64,000 nt of DNA from Microbacterium sp. Marseille-Q6648 (GCF_943181415.1 NZ_CALPBZ010000001.1:186001-250000); one strand, 5' to 3'; counted from the stretch's first letter, positions 43,515 to 53,727 are shown. Made by a program: numbers and translations. Notes: generated by a model from the sequence alone, not told the origin.

Positions 43515-44528
43515 ATGCGCCGGCCCACTCCGCTGCCGCCGCCACCGGCCGGATCGCCCCCCGCGGCGTCGGCGCGGCGGGACGACGACGACGGCCGGCG
43601 CCGCGCGCGCGAGGACCGCGTCGGCGAGGGGTCGGGCAGCACCGAACGCGACGACACGACCGAACTCGCCCCCGTGATACCCCTCGCCGCGGCGTCCGAT
43701 CCGGCGACGCCGGATTCCGCCCCGCCCGATCGCGCGGCGCCGGGTTCCGCGGCGGCGGACGAGCCGATCAGTCTGGCGACCGTGTGGCGGGCCGCGTGGG
43801 CGCGCCGGCGCGCGCTGCGCAGCGAGGTGCGGCGCTTCACGGGGCGGCAGCGGCGTCGACGGATGCTGGGGCTCGGCGTCGCGGCATCCCTCGCCCTTCT
43901 CGTCGTCGGCAGCCTGGGCGCGGCCTACAGCCCCCTCTTCGCGGTCGAGGACATCACCGTGGTGGGCGCGTCGGAGCTCGACGCCGCGGCGGTCGAGGAG
44001 GCCCTGGCGGATCAGCTGGGCACGCCGCTGCCCCTCGTGGACGACAGCGCGGTCAAGGCTGCGCTGATCGCCTTCCCGCTCGTGGAGTCGTACGCCCTCG
44101 AGGCGCGGCCGCCGCACGAGCTCGTGGTGCGCGTGGTCGAGCGCACCCCCATCGGGCTCATCTCGTCCGAGGCCGGATACACCCTCGTGGATGCCGCGGG
44201 CGTCGCTCTCTCGACGACCGAGAAGCCCGCGGCCGGCAGGCCCCTGCTCGAGATCCGCGGCGGCACCGACTCCGAGGCGTTCGACGCGGTCGGGCAGGTG
44301 ATGCGCACGCTTCCCGAGACGATCCGCGTGCAGGTGACGGCGGTGTCGGCGTCGACGCCGGACGACGTCACCCTCACCCTCGGCGAGACCGACACCGACA
44401 TCGTGTGGGGGAGCGCCGACGAATCCGCCTTGAAGGCCGTCGTCCTCGAGACCACGATGGCGGCCCGGCCGCCGGCCGACGTGAGCGTCTACGACGTGTC
44501 GTCGCCGGACGCCATCGTCGTCCGCTGA
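43515..44528 (+). CDS. ftsQ: Cell division protein FtsQ
   Basis: A 337-residue single-pass protein. A long basic and Pro/Ala-rich cytoplasmic tail (1 to about 115) is followed by a membrane helix (MLGLGVAASLALLVVGSLGAAY), then a POTRA domain (LFAVEDITVVGASELDAAAVEEALADQLGTPLPLVDDSAVKAALIAFPLVESYALEARPPHELVVRVVERTPIG in part) and an FtsQ beta domain. FtsQ scaffolds FtsL/FtsB at the septum. The tail is unusually long, which is common in actinobacteria. Confidence 0.92.
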   Translation: MRRPTPLPPPPAGSPPAASARRDDDDGRRRAREDRVGEGSGSTERDDTTELAPVIPLAAASDPATPDSAPPDRAAPGSAAADEPISLATVWRAAWARRRALRSEVRRFTGRQRRRRMLGLGVAASLALLVVGSLGAAYSPLFAVEDITVVGASELDAAAVEEALADQLGTPLPLVDDSAVKAALIAFPLVESYALEARPPHELVVRVVERTPIGLISSEAGYTLVDAAGVALSTTEKPAAGRPLLEIRGGTDSEAFDAVGQVMRTLPETIRVQVTAVSASTPDDVTLTLGETDTDIVWGSADESALKAVVLETTMAARPPADVSVYDVSSPDAIVVR

Positions 44529-44607
44529 GACGACTATCGCGGGAGATGTCGCGACACGCCCGCACGGTGCCGGTTCGCGGGGTCGCGCGCGCTTACTTTC
44601 AATGCAG

Positions 44608-44648
44608 GAATTGCATACCGAGCAATTCTTTATACCTCTACTAGAGGT
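44608..44648 (+). promoter_or_regulatory. AT-rich ftsZ leader with two inverted repeats
   Basis: Between ftsQ and ftsZ lies a short AT-rich island in otherwise GC-rich DNA. It holds two inverted repeats: GAATTGC-N7-GCAATTC (44608-44614 and 44622-44628) and CCTCTA-C-TAGAGG (44635-44647). They lie 35-75 bp before the ftsZ start. They are candidates for regulator binding (an FtsR-like MerR gene is at 9654) or for RNA hairpins in the leader. A promoter for ftsZ is expected here, but the -10 box is not clear. Confidence 0.6.
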
Positions 44649-44682
44649 TTAAGGTTTCGGGTTCGGGAAGACGGAGGCCGGC

Positions 44683-45831
44683 ATGAGCCAGAACCAGAAC
44701 TACCTCGCCGTGATCAAGGTGGTCGGTGTGGGTGGCGGCGGAGTCAACGCCGTCAACCGCATGATCGAACTTGGTCTGCGCGGGGTCGAGTTCATCGCGA
44801 TCAACACGGATGCGCAGGCGCTGCTGATGAGCGACGCCGACGTCAAGCTCGACGTCGGGCGCGAGCTCACACGCGGGCTCGGCGCGGGCGCCGACCCCGA
44901 GGTGGGGCGCCGCGCAGCGGAGGATCACACCGAGGAGATCGAGGAGGCCCTGCGCGGGGCCGACATGGTCTTCGTCACCGCCGGTGAAGGCGGCGGCACG
45001 GGCACCGGTGGAGCGCCCGTGGTCGCCAAGATCGCCAAGTCCATCGGCGCGCTGACCATCGGTGTCGTCACCAAGCCCTTCTCGTTCGAGGGACGCCGCC
45101 GGCAGAGTCAGGCCGAGGCCGGCGTCGCCCGCCTGAAGGAAGAGGTCGACACCCTCATCGTCGTCCCGAACGACCGGCTGCTCGAGATCAGCGATCGCGG
45201 CATCTCGATGGTCGAAGCGTTCGCCACGGCCGACCAGGTGCTCCTGGCCGGTGTGCAGGGCATCACCGATCTGATCACGACCCCCGGTCTCATCAACCTC
45301 GACTTCGCGGACGTGAAGTCCGTCATGCAGGGAGCAGGTTCCGCCCTCATGGGCATCGGCTCGGCGCGCGGGGCGGATCGCGCCATCAAGGCCGCCGAGC
45401 TCGCGGTCGAGTCGCCGCTGCTCGAGGCGTCGATCGAAGGCGCCCACGGCGTGCTGCTGTCGATCCAGGGCGGATCGAACCTCGGCATCTTCGAGATCAA
45501 CGATGCCGCGCAGCTGGTGAAGGAGGCCGCGCACCCCGAGGCCAACATCATCTTCGGAACCGTGATCGACGACACGCTCGGCGACGAGGTGCGGGTCACC
45601 GTCATCGCGGCGGGCTTCGACAGCGGAGAGCCCACGCTGCGCCTCGACCCGGTGACGACCTCGCGCGTCGTCGCGCCCCCGGTGCTGCCGGCGGTGCCGG
45701 CCGAAGATGCCGCGCGTGAAAGCCGTCCCGAGCCCGAGCCCGCTCGCGTGAGCGTCAGTGCTCCCGCGGAGAGCAGCTACGACTCCGCGTTCGGCGACGA
45801 CGACCTCGACATCCCCGACTTCCTGAAGTAA
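44683..45831 (+). CDS. ftsZ: Cell division GTPase FtsZ
   Basis: A 382-residue protein with full FtsZ features: [17 protein letters not shown], the tubulin signature [13 protein letters not shown], the T7 loop with [11 protein letters not shown] and a C-terminal tail [10 protein letters not shown]. The tail is the binding site for partners such as SepF and FtsW. ACGGAGG lies 5 nt before the ATG. It forms the division ring. In this phylum FtsA is absent and SepF, encoded downstream, anchors the ring to the membrane. Confidence 0.98.
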   Translation: MSQNQNYLAVIKVVGVGGGGVNAVNRMIELGLRGVEFIAINTDAQALLMSDADVKLDVGRELTRGLGAGADPEVGRRAAEDHTEEIEEALRGADMVFVTAGEGGGTGTGGAPVVAKIAKSIGALTIGVVTKPFSFEGRRRQSQAEAGVARLKEEVDTLIVVPNDRLLEISDRGISMVEAFATADQVLLAGVQGITDLITTPGLINLDFADVKSVMQGAGSALMGIGSARGADRAIKAAELAVESPLLEASIEGAHGVLLSIQGGSNLGIFEINDAAQLVKEAAHPEANIIFGTVIDDTLGDEVRVTVIAAGFDSGEPTLRLDPVTTSRVVAPPVLPAVPAEDAARESRPEPEPARVSVSAPAESSYDSAFGDDDLDIPDFLK

Positions 45832-45850
45832 GCCGAAAGCGCACGCCCGC

Positions 45851-46540
45851 GTGGACGCCGATCTCGCCGCCCGTCTCGACGAGGTCGATGCGTCCATCGC
45901 GGGCGCTGCGCGTGCCGCGGGACGCGACCCGGCCGCGGTCACCCGGATCGTCATCACGAAGTTCCACCCGCTCTCGCTGATCCGCGACCTCGTCGACCTG
46001 GGCGTGCGCGACGTCGGCGAGAACCGTCAGCAGGAGATCTCCGAGAAGGTCGCGGAGTTCGGCCGGCCCGAGGGCCTCACGTGGCACTTCGTCGGCCAGG
46101 TGCAGACCAAGAAGGCGCGCGCCGTGCGCGAGGCGGCATCCGTCGTCCACTCCCTCGACCGGGCGCGCCTGGCCGACGCGCTCGACCGCGCAGGCGCCGA
46201 CGGGGCGGCGCCGCTGGACGTGCTGATCCAGGTCAACCTCACCGAGGACCCCGACCGCGGAGGCGTCGCTCCCGCCGACATCGAGTCGCTGACCGAGCAT
46301 GTGCTGTCGTGCGGCACGCTGCGGCTGCGGGGCATCATGGCCGTCGCCCCGCTCGATGAGGAACCCGCCGCGGCGTTCGCCCGGCTGGCCGACTACGCAG
46401 GGCGCCTGCGCGCGGTGGCGCCTTCCGCGGACTGGATCTCGGCGGGGATGTCCGCCGATTTCGCCGAGGCGATCGCTGCCGGTGCGACACACCTGCGGAT
46501 CGGCTCGGCAATCACCGGCCCACGGCCCGAGCGCCGTTAG
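45851..46540 (+). CDS. YggS-family PLP homeostasis protein
   Basis: A 229-residue protein from GTG 45851. It is a PLP-binding barrel: [28 protein letters not shown] (the Lys of KFH binds PLP), [25 protein letters not shown], and the C-terminal [23 protein letters not shown]. The family (YggS/PROSC) keeps the pyridoxal phosphate pool in balance. In many actinobacteria a laccase-domain gene (yfiH/pgeF) lies between ftsZ and this gene; here the gap is only 19 bp. Confidence 0.93.
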   Translation: MDADLAARLDEVDASIAGAARAAGRDPAAVTRIVITKFHPLSLIRDLVDLGVRDVGENRQQEISEKVAEFGRPEGLTWHFVGQVQTKKARAVREAASVVHSLDRARLADALDRAGADGAAPLDVLIQVNLTEDPDRGGVAPADIESLTEHVLSCGTLRLRGIMAVAPLDEEPAAAFARLADYAGRLRAVAPSADWISAGMSADFAEAIAAGATHLRIGSAITGPRPERR

Positions 46541-46572
46541 CCTCGACACAGATGAGCACAACGGAGGATGCG

Positions 46573-47031
46573 ATGTCGAACCCGCTCAAGAAGACCATGG
46601 TGTACCTGGGCCTCGCCGACGAGGAAGAGATGTACGACGAGCCTGCGCCCCAGTCGACCGCCCGCAAGGAGAAGTCCGTCGAGAAGGCAGCACCCGTGAC
46701 CCCTCTGCACCGTCCGACCGTCGTCCGCCAGCCCGCGCCCAGCGCGATCAGCGAGATCCTCACGGTCCACCCCAAGCAGTACCGCGACGCCCAGGTGATC
46801 GCCGAGAACTTCCGCGACGGCGTGCCCGTCATCATCAACCTCTCGCAGATGAGCGACGCCGACGCACGGCGCCTCATCGACTTCGCCAGCGGTCTCTCGC
46901 TCGGCCTCTTCGGCCGCATCGAGCGCGTCACGAGCAAGGTCTTCCTGCTCTCGCCCGAGAATGTGGCGGTCTCCGGTGACGGGGCGGTCGCTCAGGCCGA
47001 CCCGGAAGCGGTTCCGTTCGTCCAGCATTGA
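46573..47031 (+). CDS. sepF: Division ring membrane anchor SepF
   Basis: A 152-residue protein. ATG 46573 is preceded by ACGGAGG at 5 nt and gives the usual start [19 protein letters not shown], an amphipathic membrane-binding helix; ATG 46552 is less likely. The linker is Pro-rich, and the core (about 60-140) is the SepF domain with [32 protein letters not shown] broken over that span. SepF binds the FtsZ tail and the membrane. A -10 box TAGCCT lies at 46538-46543. Confidence 0.94.
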   Translation: MSNPLKKTMVYLGLADEEEMYDEPAPQSTARKEKSVEKAAPVTPLHRPTVVRQPAPSAISEILTVHPKQYRDAQVIAENFRDGVPVIINLSQMSDADARRLIDFASGLSLGLFGRIERVTSKVFLLSPENVAVSGDGAVAQADPEAVPFVQH

Positions 47032-47034
47032 CTC

Positions 47035-47334
47035 GTGGACATCATCCGGCTCATCGCAGCAGTACTCAATTTCGCGCTTCTCATCTACGTCTTCGTGCTG
47101 TTCGCACGGCTGGTGCTCGAATGGGTGCCGCTGTTCAACCGCGAATGGCGGCCGCGCGGCGCGGGACTCGTCGCCGCGGAGGTCATCTACACGGTGACAG
47201 ACCCGCCCATCAAGTTCTTCCGTCGCTTCATCCCGCCCCTGCGCGTCGGCGCCATCGCCATCGACTTCGGTTTCGCGCTCACGATGCTCCTGGTGTTCAT
47301 CCTGCTGAGCGTCACGCGCGCGCTGGCGTCCTGA
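47035..47334 (+). CDS. YggT family membrane protein
   Basis: A 99-residue protein from GTG 47035 with two membrane helices (IIRLIAAVLNFALLIYVFVLFARLVLEW and FALTMLLVFILLSVT) and the conserved loop VIYTVTDPPIKFFRRFIPPLRVGAIAID. YggT proteins sit between sepF and divIVA in Gram-positive bacteria and are linked with division or osmotic stress, without a known activity. It starts 3 bp after the sepF stop. Confidence 0.92.
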   Translation: MDIIRLIAAVLNFALLIYVFVLFARLVLEWVPLFNREWRPRGAGLVAAEVIYTVTDPPIKFFRRFIPPLRVGAIAIDFGFALTMLLVFILLSVTRALAS

Positions 47335-47364
47335 CGGCGGCGACGCGCCCACGCGGCGGTGCCT

Positions 47365-47393
47365 TCGACAGGCCCCGAGCCCGCGACTATGCT
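47365..47393 (+). promoter_or_regulatory. Promoter of divIVA
   Basis: A -35 box TCGACA (47365-47370), 17-bp spacer and -10 box TATGCT (47388-47393) form a good SigA-type promoter. It lies about 75 bp before the divIVA ATG at 47469, so divIVA can be expressed apart from the upstream genes. Confidence 0.6.
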
Positions 47394-47468
47394 TTCCAGA
47401 TACGACCGCTCATCGCGGCGGTCACCCGACATCGGCCAGCGACCTGAGCGCTCGAAAGAGGAATCACC

Positions 47469-48062
47469 ATGGCATTGACCCCCGATGACGTCGTCACGAA
47501 GCAATTCCAGCACGTCCGTTTCAAGGAAGGCTTCGACCCGGACGAGGTCGACGACTTCCTCGACGAGATCGTCGTCGAGTGGCGCAAGGCCCTGGCCGAG
47601 AACGAGGAGCTGAAGGCGAAGCTGGCTGCGTACGAGTCCGGCGAATCCGCTCCGGCCGAGGCCCCCGCTCCGGCCGCTGCCGCAGCCCCCGCCCCGGCTC
47701 CCGCCGTCGAGGCCCCGGCATCCGACGCCACCGCGCCCGCTGCCAGTGCCGGCATCATCGAGCTCGCCCAGCGCCTGCACGACGAGCACGTCGCCGAGGG
47801 ACGCGCGCAGCGCGACCAGCTCATCGCCGACGCGAAGGCGCAGGCCGCCTCGATCATCTCCGAGGCCGAGACCCGCGGCCGCGAAGAGGTCGCCCGCCTC
47901 GAGCGCGAGCGCGCGAACCTCGAGAACCGCATCTCGGAGCTCCGCAACTTCGAGCGGGACTACCGCTCGCAGCTGCGCAGCTACATCGAGGGCAAGCTCC
48001 GCGACCTCGAGACCACTGCGACCACGTCGGGTGCCACTCCGGTCTCGGCCATCGGTCTGTAG
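47469..48062 (+). CDS. wag31: DivIVA/Wag31 polar growth protein
   Basis: A 197-residue protein. The N-terminal DivIVA domain (LTPDDVVTKQFQHVRFKEGFDPDEVDDFLDEIVVEW, residues 3-38) binds curved membrane. It is followed by an Ala/Pro-rich linker (about 60-90) and a long coiled coil (about 95-185, with RDQLIADAKAQAASIISEAETRGREEVARLERERANLENRI in that span). In actinobacteria DivIVA marks the poles and directs apical wall growth, and is phosphorylated by PknA/PknB-type kinases. GAAAGAGGAA lies before the start. Confidence 0.95.
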   Translation: MALTPDDVVTKQFQHVRFKEGFDPDEVDDFLDEIVVEWRKALAENEELKAKLAAYESGESAPAEAPAPAAAAAPAPAPAVEAPASDATAPAASAGIIELAQRLHDEHVAEGRAQRDQLIADAKAQAASIISEAETRGREEVARLERERANLENRISELRNFERDYRSQLRSYIEGKLRDLETTATTSGATPVSAIGL

Positions 48063-48070
48063 GCCGGCCT

Positions 48071-48664
48071 TTGGCAGGCCGAACACCCCTGCATCGGGCG
48101 GCGGCCAGCACCATCATCGCGATCCTCGCGGTGGTCGTGATGGCCGCCGACCAGTTCACCAAGCACCTCGCGATCCAGGGGCTTCCTCCCGAGGAGCCTG
48201 TTCCGGTCCTCGGCGAGTTCCTGATCTTCTACCTCGTGCGAAACCCCGGCGCCGCTTTCTCGCTCGGTGAGGGCGTGACCTGGATCTTCACGCTGGCTCT
48301 GGCCGCCGTCGCCGTCATCATCGTCTACCTGGCGATCATGCGGGTGCGCTCCCGCCTGTGGGCGGTGGCACTCGGGCTGCTGCTCGGCGGCGTGCTGGGC
48401 AACCTCACCGACCGTGTCCTGCGCACCCCCGGCTTCCCGGTGGGCCACGTCGTCGACTTCATCAACACCCCGTGGATGATGCCGGCGATCTACAACGTCG
48501 CCGACATCTTCATCGTCTCGATGATGATCGCCGTCGCTCTGCTGGTGCTGGTCGGAATCGGCTTCGACGGCACGCGCGAGCGCCGCGTGGAGGAGCCGAC
48601 GGACGCCGAGCGCATCGACACGGGGTCCGCGGATCCGGCCGACGGCACGCCGGAGCGGGGCTGA
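48071..48664 (+). CDS. lspA: Lipoprotein signal peptidase
   Basis: A 197-residue protein with four membrane helices. No ATG or GTG fits before the first helix; TTG 48071 is the best start, 8 bp after divIVA. Catalytic Asp residues are seen in [12 protein letters not shown] and YNVADIFIV, and the conserved [12 protein letters not shown] is present. It cuts signal peptides from lipoproteins such as CtaC. The acidic C-terminal tail ([24 protein letters not shown]) is an addition beyond the roughly 160-residue core. The stop is 5 bp before the next gene. Confidence 0.9.
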   Translation: MAGRTPLHRAAASTIIAILAVVVMAADQFTKHLAIQGLPPEEPVPVLGEFLIFYLVRNPGAAFSLGEGVTWIFTLALAAVAVIIVYLAIMRVRSRLWAVALGLLLGGVLGNLTDRVLRTPGFPVGHVVDFINTPWMMPAIYNVADIFIVSMMIAVALLVLVGIGFDGTRERRVEEPTDAERIDTGSADPADGTPERG

Positions 48665-48669
48665 CCCGC

Positions 48670-49590
48670 ATGCAGTCACGCACACTGCCCGTACCCGATG
48701 GGCTCGACGGGGCGCGCGTGGATGCCGCACTGGCGAAGATGCTGGGATTCTCGCGCACCTTCGCCGCAGACGTCGCCGACGCCGGCGGCGTGCGGCAGGA
48801 CGGGCGCGAGCTCGGCAAGTCCGATCGGCTCCGAGGCGGCGCGTGGCTCGAGGTGTCCTGGCGGCCGAAAGAGGAGCCCGTCGTGGTGCCGATGGCGGTG
48901 CCCGACCTCGGGGTGGTCTTCGACGACGACGAGTTCGTCGTGATCGACAAGCCCGCGGGCGTGGCCGCCCACCCCTCGCTCGGCTGGGAGGGCCCCACGG
49001 TGCTCGGAGCGCTGGCCGCCGCGGGCTTCCGCATCACCACGAGCGGCGCCGCCGAGCGCCAGGGCGTGGTGCACCGGCTCGACGTCGGCACGAGCGGGCT
49101 CATGGTCGTGGCGAAGTCCGAGCGCGCCTATACGGCGCTCAAGCACGCGTTCAAGGAGCGCGAGGTCGAGAAGATCTACCACGCGGTGGTCCAAGGGCAT
49201 CCCGACCCGCTGACCGGCACGATCGAGGCGCCGATCGGGCGGCATCCGTCTCATTCTTGGAAGTTCGCCGTCGTGCCCGACGGCAAGGAGTCGGTCACGC
49301 ACTACGAGACCCTCGAGGCGTTCCCGGGGGCGTCGCTTCTCGAGATCCACCTCGAGACGGGCAGGACCCACCAGATCCGCGTGCACATGGCCGCTCACCG
49401 GCACCCGTGCGCCGGCGACCCGCTGTACGGTGCCGACCCGACGCTGTCGGCGCGACTGGGGCTCACGCGGCAGTGGCTGCACGCCCGGCAGCTGGCGTTC
49501 TCGCACCCCGCGACGGGGGAGTGGGTGCAGTTTTCCTCGGACTATCCCGCCGATCTCGCGCACGCGCTCGAGGTGCTGCGCGCGGACTGA
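48670..49590 (+). CDS. RluD-type pseudouridine synthase
   Basis: A 306-residue protein. An S4-like RNA-binding start ([25 protein letters not shown]) is followed by the catalytic domain with the RluA/RluD signature [19 protein letters not shown]; the Asp of HRLD is catalytic. The C-terminal [27 protein letters not shown] is also characteristic. It changes uridines to pseudouridine in 23S rRNA. The lspA-rluD pairing is widespread. It ends the + strand run that began with mraZ. Confidence 0.92.
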   Translation: MQSRTLPVPDGLDGARVDAALAKMLGFSRTFAADVADAGGVRQDGRELGKSDRLRGGAWLEVSWRPKEEPVVVPMAVPDLGVVFDDDEFVVIDKPAGVAAHPSLGWEGPTVLGALAAAGFRITTSGAAERQGVVHRLDVGTSGLMVVAKSERAYTALKHAFKEREVEKIYHAVVQGHPDPLTGTIEAPIGRHPSHSWKFAVVPDGKESVTHYETLEAFPGASLLEIHLETGRTHQIRVHMAAHRHPCAGDPLYGADPTLSARLGLTRQWLHARQLAFSHPATGEWVQFSSDYPADLAHALEVLRAD

Positions 49591-49599
49591 CCGGCGGCC

Positions 49600-50076
49600 T
49601 CAGCTCCGCTGCTCGAAGCGAGCCGGGGCCTCCGCCAGCGCGTGAGCGACGCGCGCGCGCATGTCGTCGTCCAGCGGCAGCGCGTCCAGCTCGGCGAGCG
49701 GATACCACCCGACCTCGGTCATCTCGCCGTCCACGGGGAACGGCTCGCCGGAGATCCAGCTGCAGCGGAAGGTGAGGTCGAGGTAGTCGGCCTGGTCTCC
49801 GTTGTCGTAGACGATCCGCGGAATCTGATGCACCCACGCCAGCCGGTCGGCGCGGATGCGCACGCCGGCCTCCTCCTCGGCCTCGCGCACCGCGGCGTCG
49901 GCGGGCTCCTCGCCGGGATCGACGATGCCCGTGACCGGACCCAGGGCGCCGTTGTCGCTGCGCCGCCCGAGCAGCAGCTCGTCGCCGCGCACCACGACGG
50001 CGGTCACCCCGACGAGTGAGAGCGGGCGGGTGCCAACGAGGCGGCGGAGGTCGACGATGAAGTCGGGGATCGGCAC
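49600..50076 (-). CDS. Nudix hydrolase
   Basis: A 158-residue protein with a complete Nudix box: GIVDPGEEPADAAVREAEEEAGV (G-x5-E-x7-REVxEE-type, with REAEEE). The fold flanks are VTAVVVRGDELLLGRRSDNGALGPVTG and DYLDLTFRCSWISGE. It hydrolyses nucleoside diphosphates linked to another group; the substrate cannot be named. It converges with the pseudouridine synthase and is divergent from dnaE. Confidence 0.9.
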   Translation of the reverse strand: MPIPDFIVDLRRLVGTRPLSLVGVTAVVVRGDELLLGRRSDNGALGPVTGIVDPGEEPADAAVREAEEEAGVRIRADRLAWVHQIPRIVYDNGDQADYLDLTFRCSWISGEPFPVDGEMTEVGWYPLAELDALPLDDDMRARVAHALAEAPARFEQRS

Positions 50077-50202
50077 GATGCCACCCTACGATGACGTCGG
50101 TCGAGAGCTCGAACCTTCACCCTCAGCTCGAGGGTGAAACGACCTCGCGAACGCGCGCCGCGAACCGCCCGGCGGCCCCGCGGTCGATGTCGGAGGCGTC
50201 CG

Positions 50203-50208
50203 TAGACT
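50203..50208 (+). promoter_or_regulatory. -10 box TAGACT for dnaE, leaderless arrangement
   Basis: TAGACT is followed by 6 bp and the GTG start of dnaE at 50215. No ribosome-binding site is seen, so the mRNA probably begins at the start codon. Confidence 0.6.
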
Positions 50209-50214
50209 CGACGG

Positions 50215-53200
50215 GTGGCATCCGACTCCTTCGTTCACCTGCACGTGCACAGCGAGTACTCGATGCTCGACGGGGCCGCCCGCATCGGGCCGATGATCCA
50301 AGAGGCGGTCAGGCTCGGGATGCCGGCGATCGCGGTCACCGATCACGGCAACACCTTCGCCGCGTACGAGTTCTACAAGACCGCGAAAGACGCCGGCATC
50401 AATCCGATCATCGGCATCGAGGCCTACGTCACCCCGGGCACGCACCGCACCGACAAATCCCGCGTCCGGTGGGGAACGCCCGAGCAGAGCGACGACGACG
50501 TGTCGGGCGCCGGCGCGTACACGCACATGACGCTGCTCTCCGAGACCACCGAGGGCATGCACAACCTGTTCCGGTTGTCGTCCAAGGCCAGCATGGAGGG
50601 CTACTACTTCAAGCCCCGCATGGACCGCGAGCTCCTGCAGACCTACAGCAAGGGACTGATCGCCACCACCGGCTGCCCCTCGGGCGAGGTGCAGACGCGT
50701 CTCCGACTCGGACAGTACGAGGCGGCGCGCGCCGCCGCGGCCGAGTTCCAGGACATCTTCGGCAAGGACAACTACTTCGCCGAGATCATGGACCACGGCC
50801 TGTCGATCGAGCGGCGGGTCATGAGCGACCTGCTGAGGATCTCGAAGGACCTCGACATCCCGCTCGTCGGCACGAACGACCTGCACTACACCCACCAGCA
50901 CGACGCGAACAGCCACGCGGCGCTGCTGTGCGTGCAGTCGGGATCGACGCTCGACGACCCCAAGCGCTTCAAGTTCGACGGCGACGGCTACTACGTCAAG
51001 TCGCCCGCCGAGATGCGCCAGGTCTTCCGCGACCACCCCGAGGCCTGCGACTCGACCCTGTTGATCGCGGAGCGGTGCGAGGTCGAGTTCAACACCAGCG
51101 CCAACTACATGCCCCGCTTCCCGGTGCCGCCCGGCGAGACCGAGGAGTCCTGGTTCATCAAAGAGGTCGAGAACGGCCTCAAGGACCGCTACCCCGCGGG
51201 GATCCCCGACGAGGTGCGCGCGCAGGCCGAGTACGAGACGGGAGTCATCGCGCAGATGGGCTTCCCGGGGTACTTCCTCGTGGTCGCGGACTTCATCAAC
51301 TGGGCGAAGGACAACGGCATCCGCGTCGGCCCCGGTCGCGGCTCGGGTGCGGGATCGATGGCCGCCTACGCCATGAAGATCACCGACCTCGACCCGCTCC
51401 AGCACGGCCTCATCTTCGAGCGGTTCCTCAACCCCGACCGCGTCTCCATGCCCGACTTCGACGTCGACTTCGACGACCGCCGCCGCGGCGAGGTCATCCA
51501 GTACGTCACGGAGAAGTACGGCGACGAGCGCGTGGCCCAGATCGTCACCTACGGCACGATCAAGGCCAAGCAGGCCCTCAAGGACGCCGGCCGGGTGCTG
51601 GGCTTCCCGTTCAGCATGGGGGAGCGGCTGACCAAGGCCATGCCGCCCGCGGTCATGGGCAAGGACATGCCGCTGGAGGGCATGTTCGACCCCCAGCATC
51701 CCCGTTACAAAGAGGCCAGCGAATTCCGCGCGCTCATCGAGACGGATGCCGAGGCGAAGACCGTCTTCGACACCGCGGTCGGCCTCGAGAACCTCAAGCG
51801 CCAGTGGGGTGTGCACGCGGCCGGCGTGATCATGTCGAGCGAGCCGCTCATCGACATCATCCCGATCATGAAGCGCGAGCAGGACGGGCAGATCGTCACG
51901 CAGTTCGACTACCCCGCGTGCGAGTCCCTCGGCCTCATCAAGATGGACTTCCTGGGGCTGCGCAACCTCACCATCATCAACGACGCCCTCGACAACATCG
52001 AAGCCAACCGCGGCCACCCGCTGGTGCTCGAAGACCTCGAGCTCGACGACCGGGCGTCGTACGAGCTGCTGACCCGCGGCGACACGCTGGGGGTCTTCCA
52101 GCTCGACGGCGGTCCGATGCGGTCGCTGCTGCGGCTGATGAAGCCCGACAACTTCGAAGACATCTCGGCCGTGCTCGCGCTGTACCGCCCGGGCCCCATG
52201 GGCGTGAACTCGCACATCAACTACGCGCTGCGAAAGAACGGGCAGCAGGAGATCGAGCCGATCCACCCCGAGCTCGCCGAGCCGCTGTCCGACATCCTCG
52301 ACACCACCTACGGCCTCATCGTCTACCAGGAGCAGGTGATGGCCGTCGCGCAGCGCGTCGCCGGCTACACCCTGGGTCAGGCCGACCTGCTGCGTCGCGC
52401 GATGGGCAAGAAGAAGAAGTCCGAGCTCGACAAGCAGCAGGAGATCTTCTTCGGCGGCATGACCGAGCGCGGCTTCTCGGATGCCGCGCAGCAGACACTC
52501 TGGAAGGTCCTCGAGTCGTTCGCCGACTACGCCTTCAACAAAGCGCACACCGCCGCGTACGGGCTGGTGTCGTACTGGACGGCGTACCTCAAGGCCCACT
52601 ACCCGGCCGAGTACATGGCGGCGCTGCTGACGAGCGTCGGCGACTCCAAGGACAAGCTGGCGGTGTACCTCAACGAGTGCCGCCGGATGGGCATCAAGGT
52701 GCTGCCGCCGGACGTGGGCGAGTCGATCCGGTACTTCGCCGCCGTCGGCGAGGACATCCGCTTCGGGCTCGGGGCCGTCCGCAACGTCGGCGCCAACGTG
52801 GTCGACGCGATCGTGGCCGCCCGCCAAGAGGCGCCGTTCACGTCGTTCCACGATTTCCTGTCGAAGGTGCCGGTCCATGTGGCCAACAAGCGCACCGTGG
52901 AGTCGCTCATCAAGGCGGGCGCCTTCGACTCGCTCGGCGATACGCGCCGTGCCCTCATGGAGATCCACGAGGATGCCACGGAGCAGGCGGTGCTCGACAA
53001 GCGCCGCGAGGCCAACGGCGAAGTGGGCTTCGACTTCGACTCGCTGTGGGACGAGCCCCAGCAGGTCACGAAGGTGCCCGACCGTCCGGAGTGGACGAAG
53101 AAGGACAAGCTCGCCTTCGAGCGCGAGATGCTGGGGCTGTACGTGTCGGACCATCCCCTGGCCGGACTCGAGATCCCTCTGGCGAAGCTGGCGTCCACCA

Positions 53201-53727
53201 GCATCCACGACCTGCTCGCCTCGGACGACATCGAGGACGGATCGCAGGTCACCATCGCGGGGCTGGTCACGAGCGTCCAGCATCGCGTGGCCAAGCAGAG
53301 CGGAAACCCGTACGGCATGATCACCGTCGAAGACTTCGACGGCGAGATCACCGTGATGTTCATGGGCAAGACCTACCTCGAGTTCTCGTCGATGCTCCAG
53401 GCCGACTCGATCCTCGTCGTGCGGGGCCGGGTGTCGCGTCGCGACGACGGGATGAACCTGCACGCGCAGACGGCGTTCTCGCCGGATCTGGGCAGCCTCG
53501 AGGCCTCCGGACCGCTGACGCTGCTGCTGCCCGAGAGCCGTGCGACCGAGCGCATCGTCACCGAACTGGCCGAGGTGCTCCAGCGTCACCGCGGCGACAC
53601 CGAGGTGACGCTGCGGCTGCATCGCGGCTCGGCCGCCAAGGTGTTCGACGTGCCCATGCCGGTGCGGGTGACAGCCGACCTCTACGGGGAGCTCAAGGGC
53701 CTGCTCGGCCCCCAGTGCCTGGGGTGA
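50215..53727 (+). CDS. dnaE: DNA polymerase III alpha subunit
   Basis: A 1170-residue polymerase of normal DnaE1 length, from GTG 50215. It begins with a PHP domain (FVHLHVHSEYSMLDGAARIG, and AVTDHGNTFAAYEFYKTA), then the catalytic palm with PGRGSGAGSMAAY and MPDFDVDFDDRRRGEVIQY (the catalytic Asp residues), the FNKAHTAAYGLVSYWTAYLK beta-binding region and a C-terminal OB fold (VTIAGLVTSVQHRVAKQSGNPYG broken there). It copies the chromosome. Next to it on the left is a Nudix gene, on the right a membrane protein. Confidence 0.97.
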   Translation: MASDSFVHLHVHSEYSMLDGAARIGPMIQEAVRLGMPAIAVTDHGNTFAAYEFYKTAKDAGINPIIGIEAYVTPGTHRTDKSRVRWGTPEQSDDDVSGAGAYTHMTLLSETTEGMHNLFRLSSKASMEGYYFKPRMDRELLQTYSKGLIATTGCPSGEVQTRLRLGQYEAARAAAAEFQDIFGKDNYFAEIMDHGLSIERRVMSDLLRISKDLDIPLVGTNDLHYTHQHDANSHAALLCVQSGSTLDDPKRFKFDGDGYYVKSPAEMRQVFRDHPEACDSTLLIAERCEVEFNTSANYMPRFPVPPGETEESWFIKEVENGLKDRYPAGIPDEVRAQAEYETGVIAQMGFPGYFLVVADFINWAKDNGIRVGPGRGSGAGSMAAYAMKITDLDPLQHGLIFERFLNPDRVSMPDFDVDFDDRRRGEVIQYVTEKYGDERVAQIVTYGTIKAKQALKDAGRVLGFPFSMGERLTKAMPPAVMGKDMPLEGMFDPQHPRYKEASEFRALIETDAEAKTVFDTAVGLENLKRQWGVHAAGVIMSSEPLIDIIPIMKREQDGQIVTQFDYPACESLGLIKMDFLGLRNLTIINDALDNIEANRGHPLVLEDLELDDRASYELLTRGDTLGVFQLDGGPMRSLLRLMKPDNFEDISAVLALYRPGPMGVNSHINYALRKNGQQEIEPIHPELAEPLSDILDTTYGLIVYQEQVMAVAQRVAGYTLGQADLLRRAMGKKKKSELDKQQEIFFGGMTERGFSDAAQQTLWKVLESFADYAFNKAHTAAYGLVSYWTAYLKAHYPAEYMAALLTSVGDSKDKLAVYLNECRRMGIKVLPPDVGESIRYFAAVGEDIRFGLGAVRNVGANVVDAIVAARQEAPFTSFHDFLSKVPVHVANKRTVESLIKAGAFDSLGDTRRALMEIHEDATEQAVLDKRREANGEVGFDFDSLWDEPQQVTKVPDRPEWTKKDKLAFEREMLGLYVSDHPLAGLEIPLAKLASTSIHDLLASDDIEDGSQVTIAGLVTSVQHRVAKQSGNPYGMITVEDFDGEITVMFMGKTYLEFSSMLQADSILVVRGRVSRRDDGMNLHAQTAFSPDLGSLEASGPLTLLLPESRATERIVTELAEVLQRHRGDTEVTLRLHRGSAAKVFDVPMPVRVTADLYGELKGLLGPQCLG

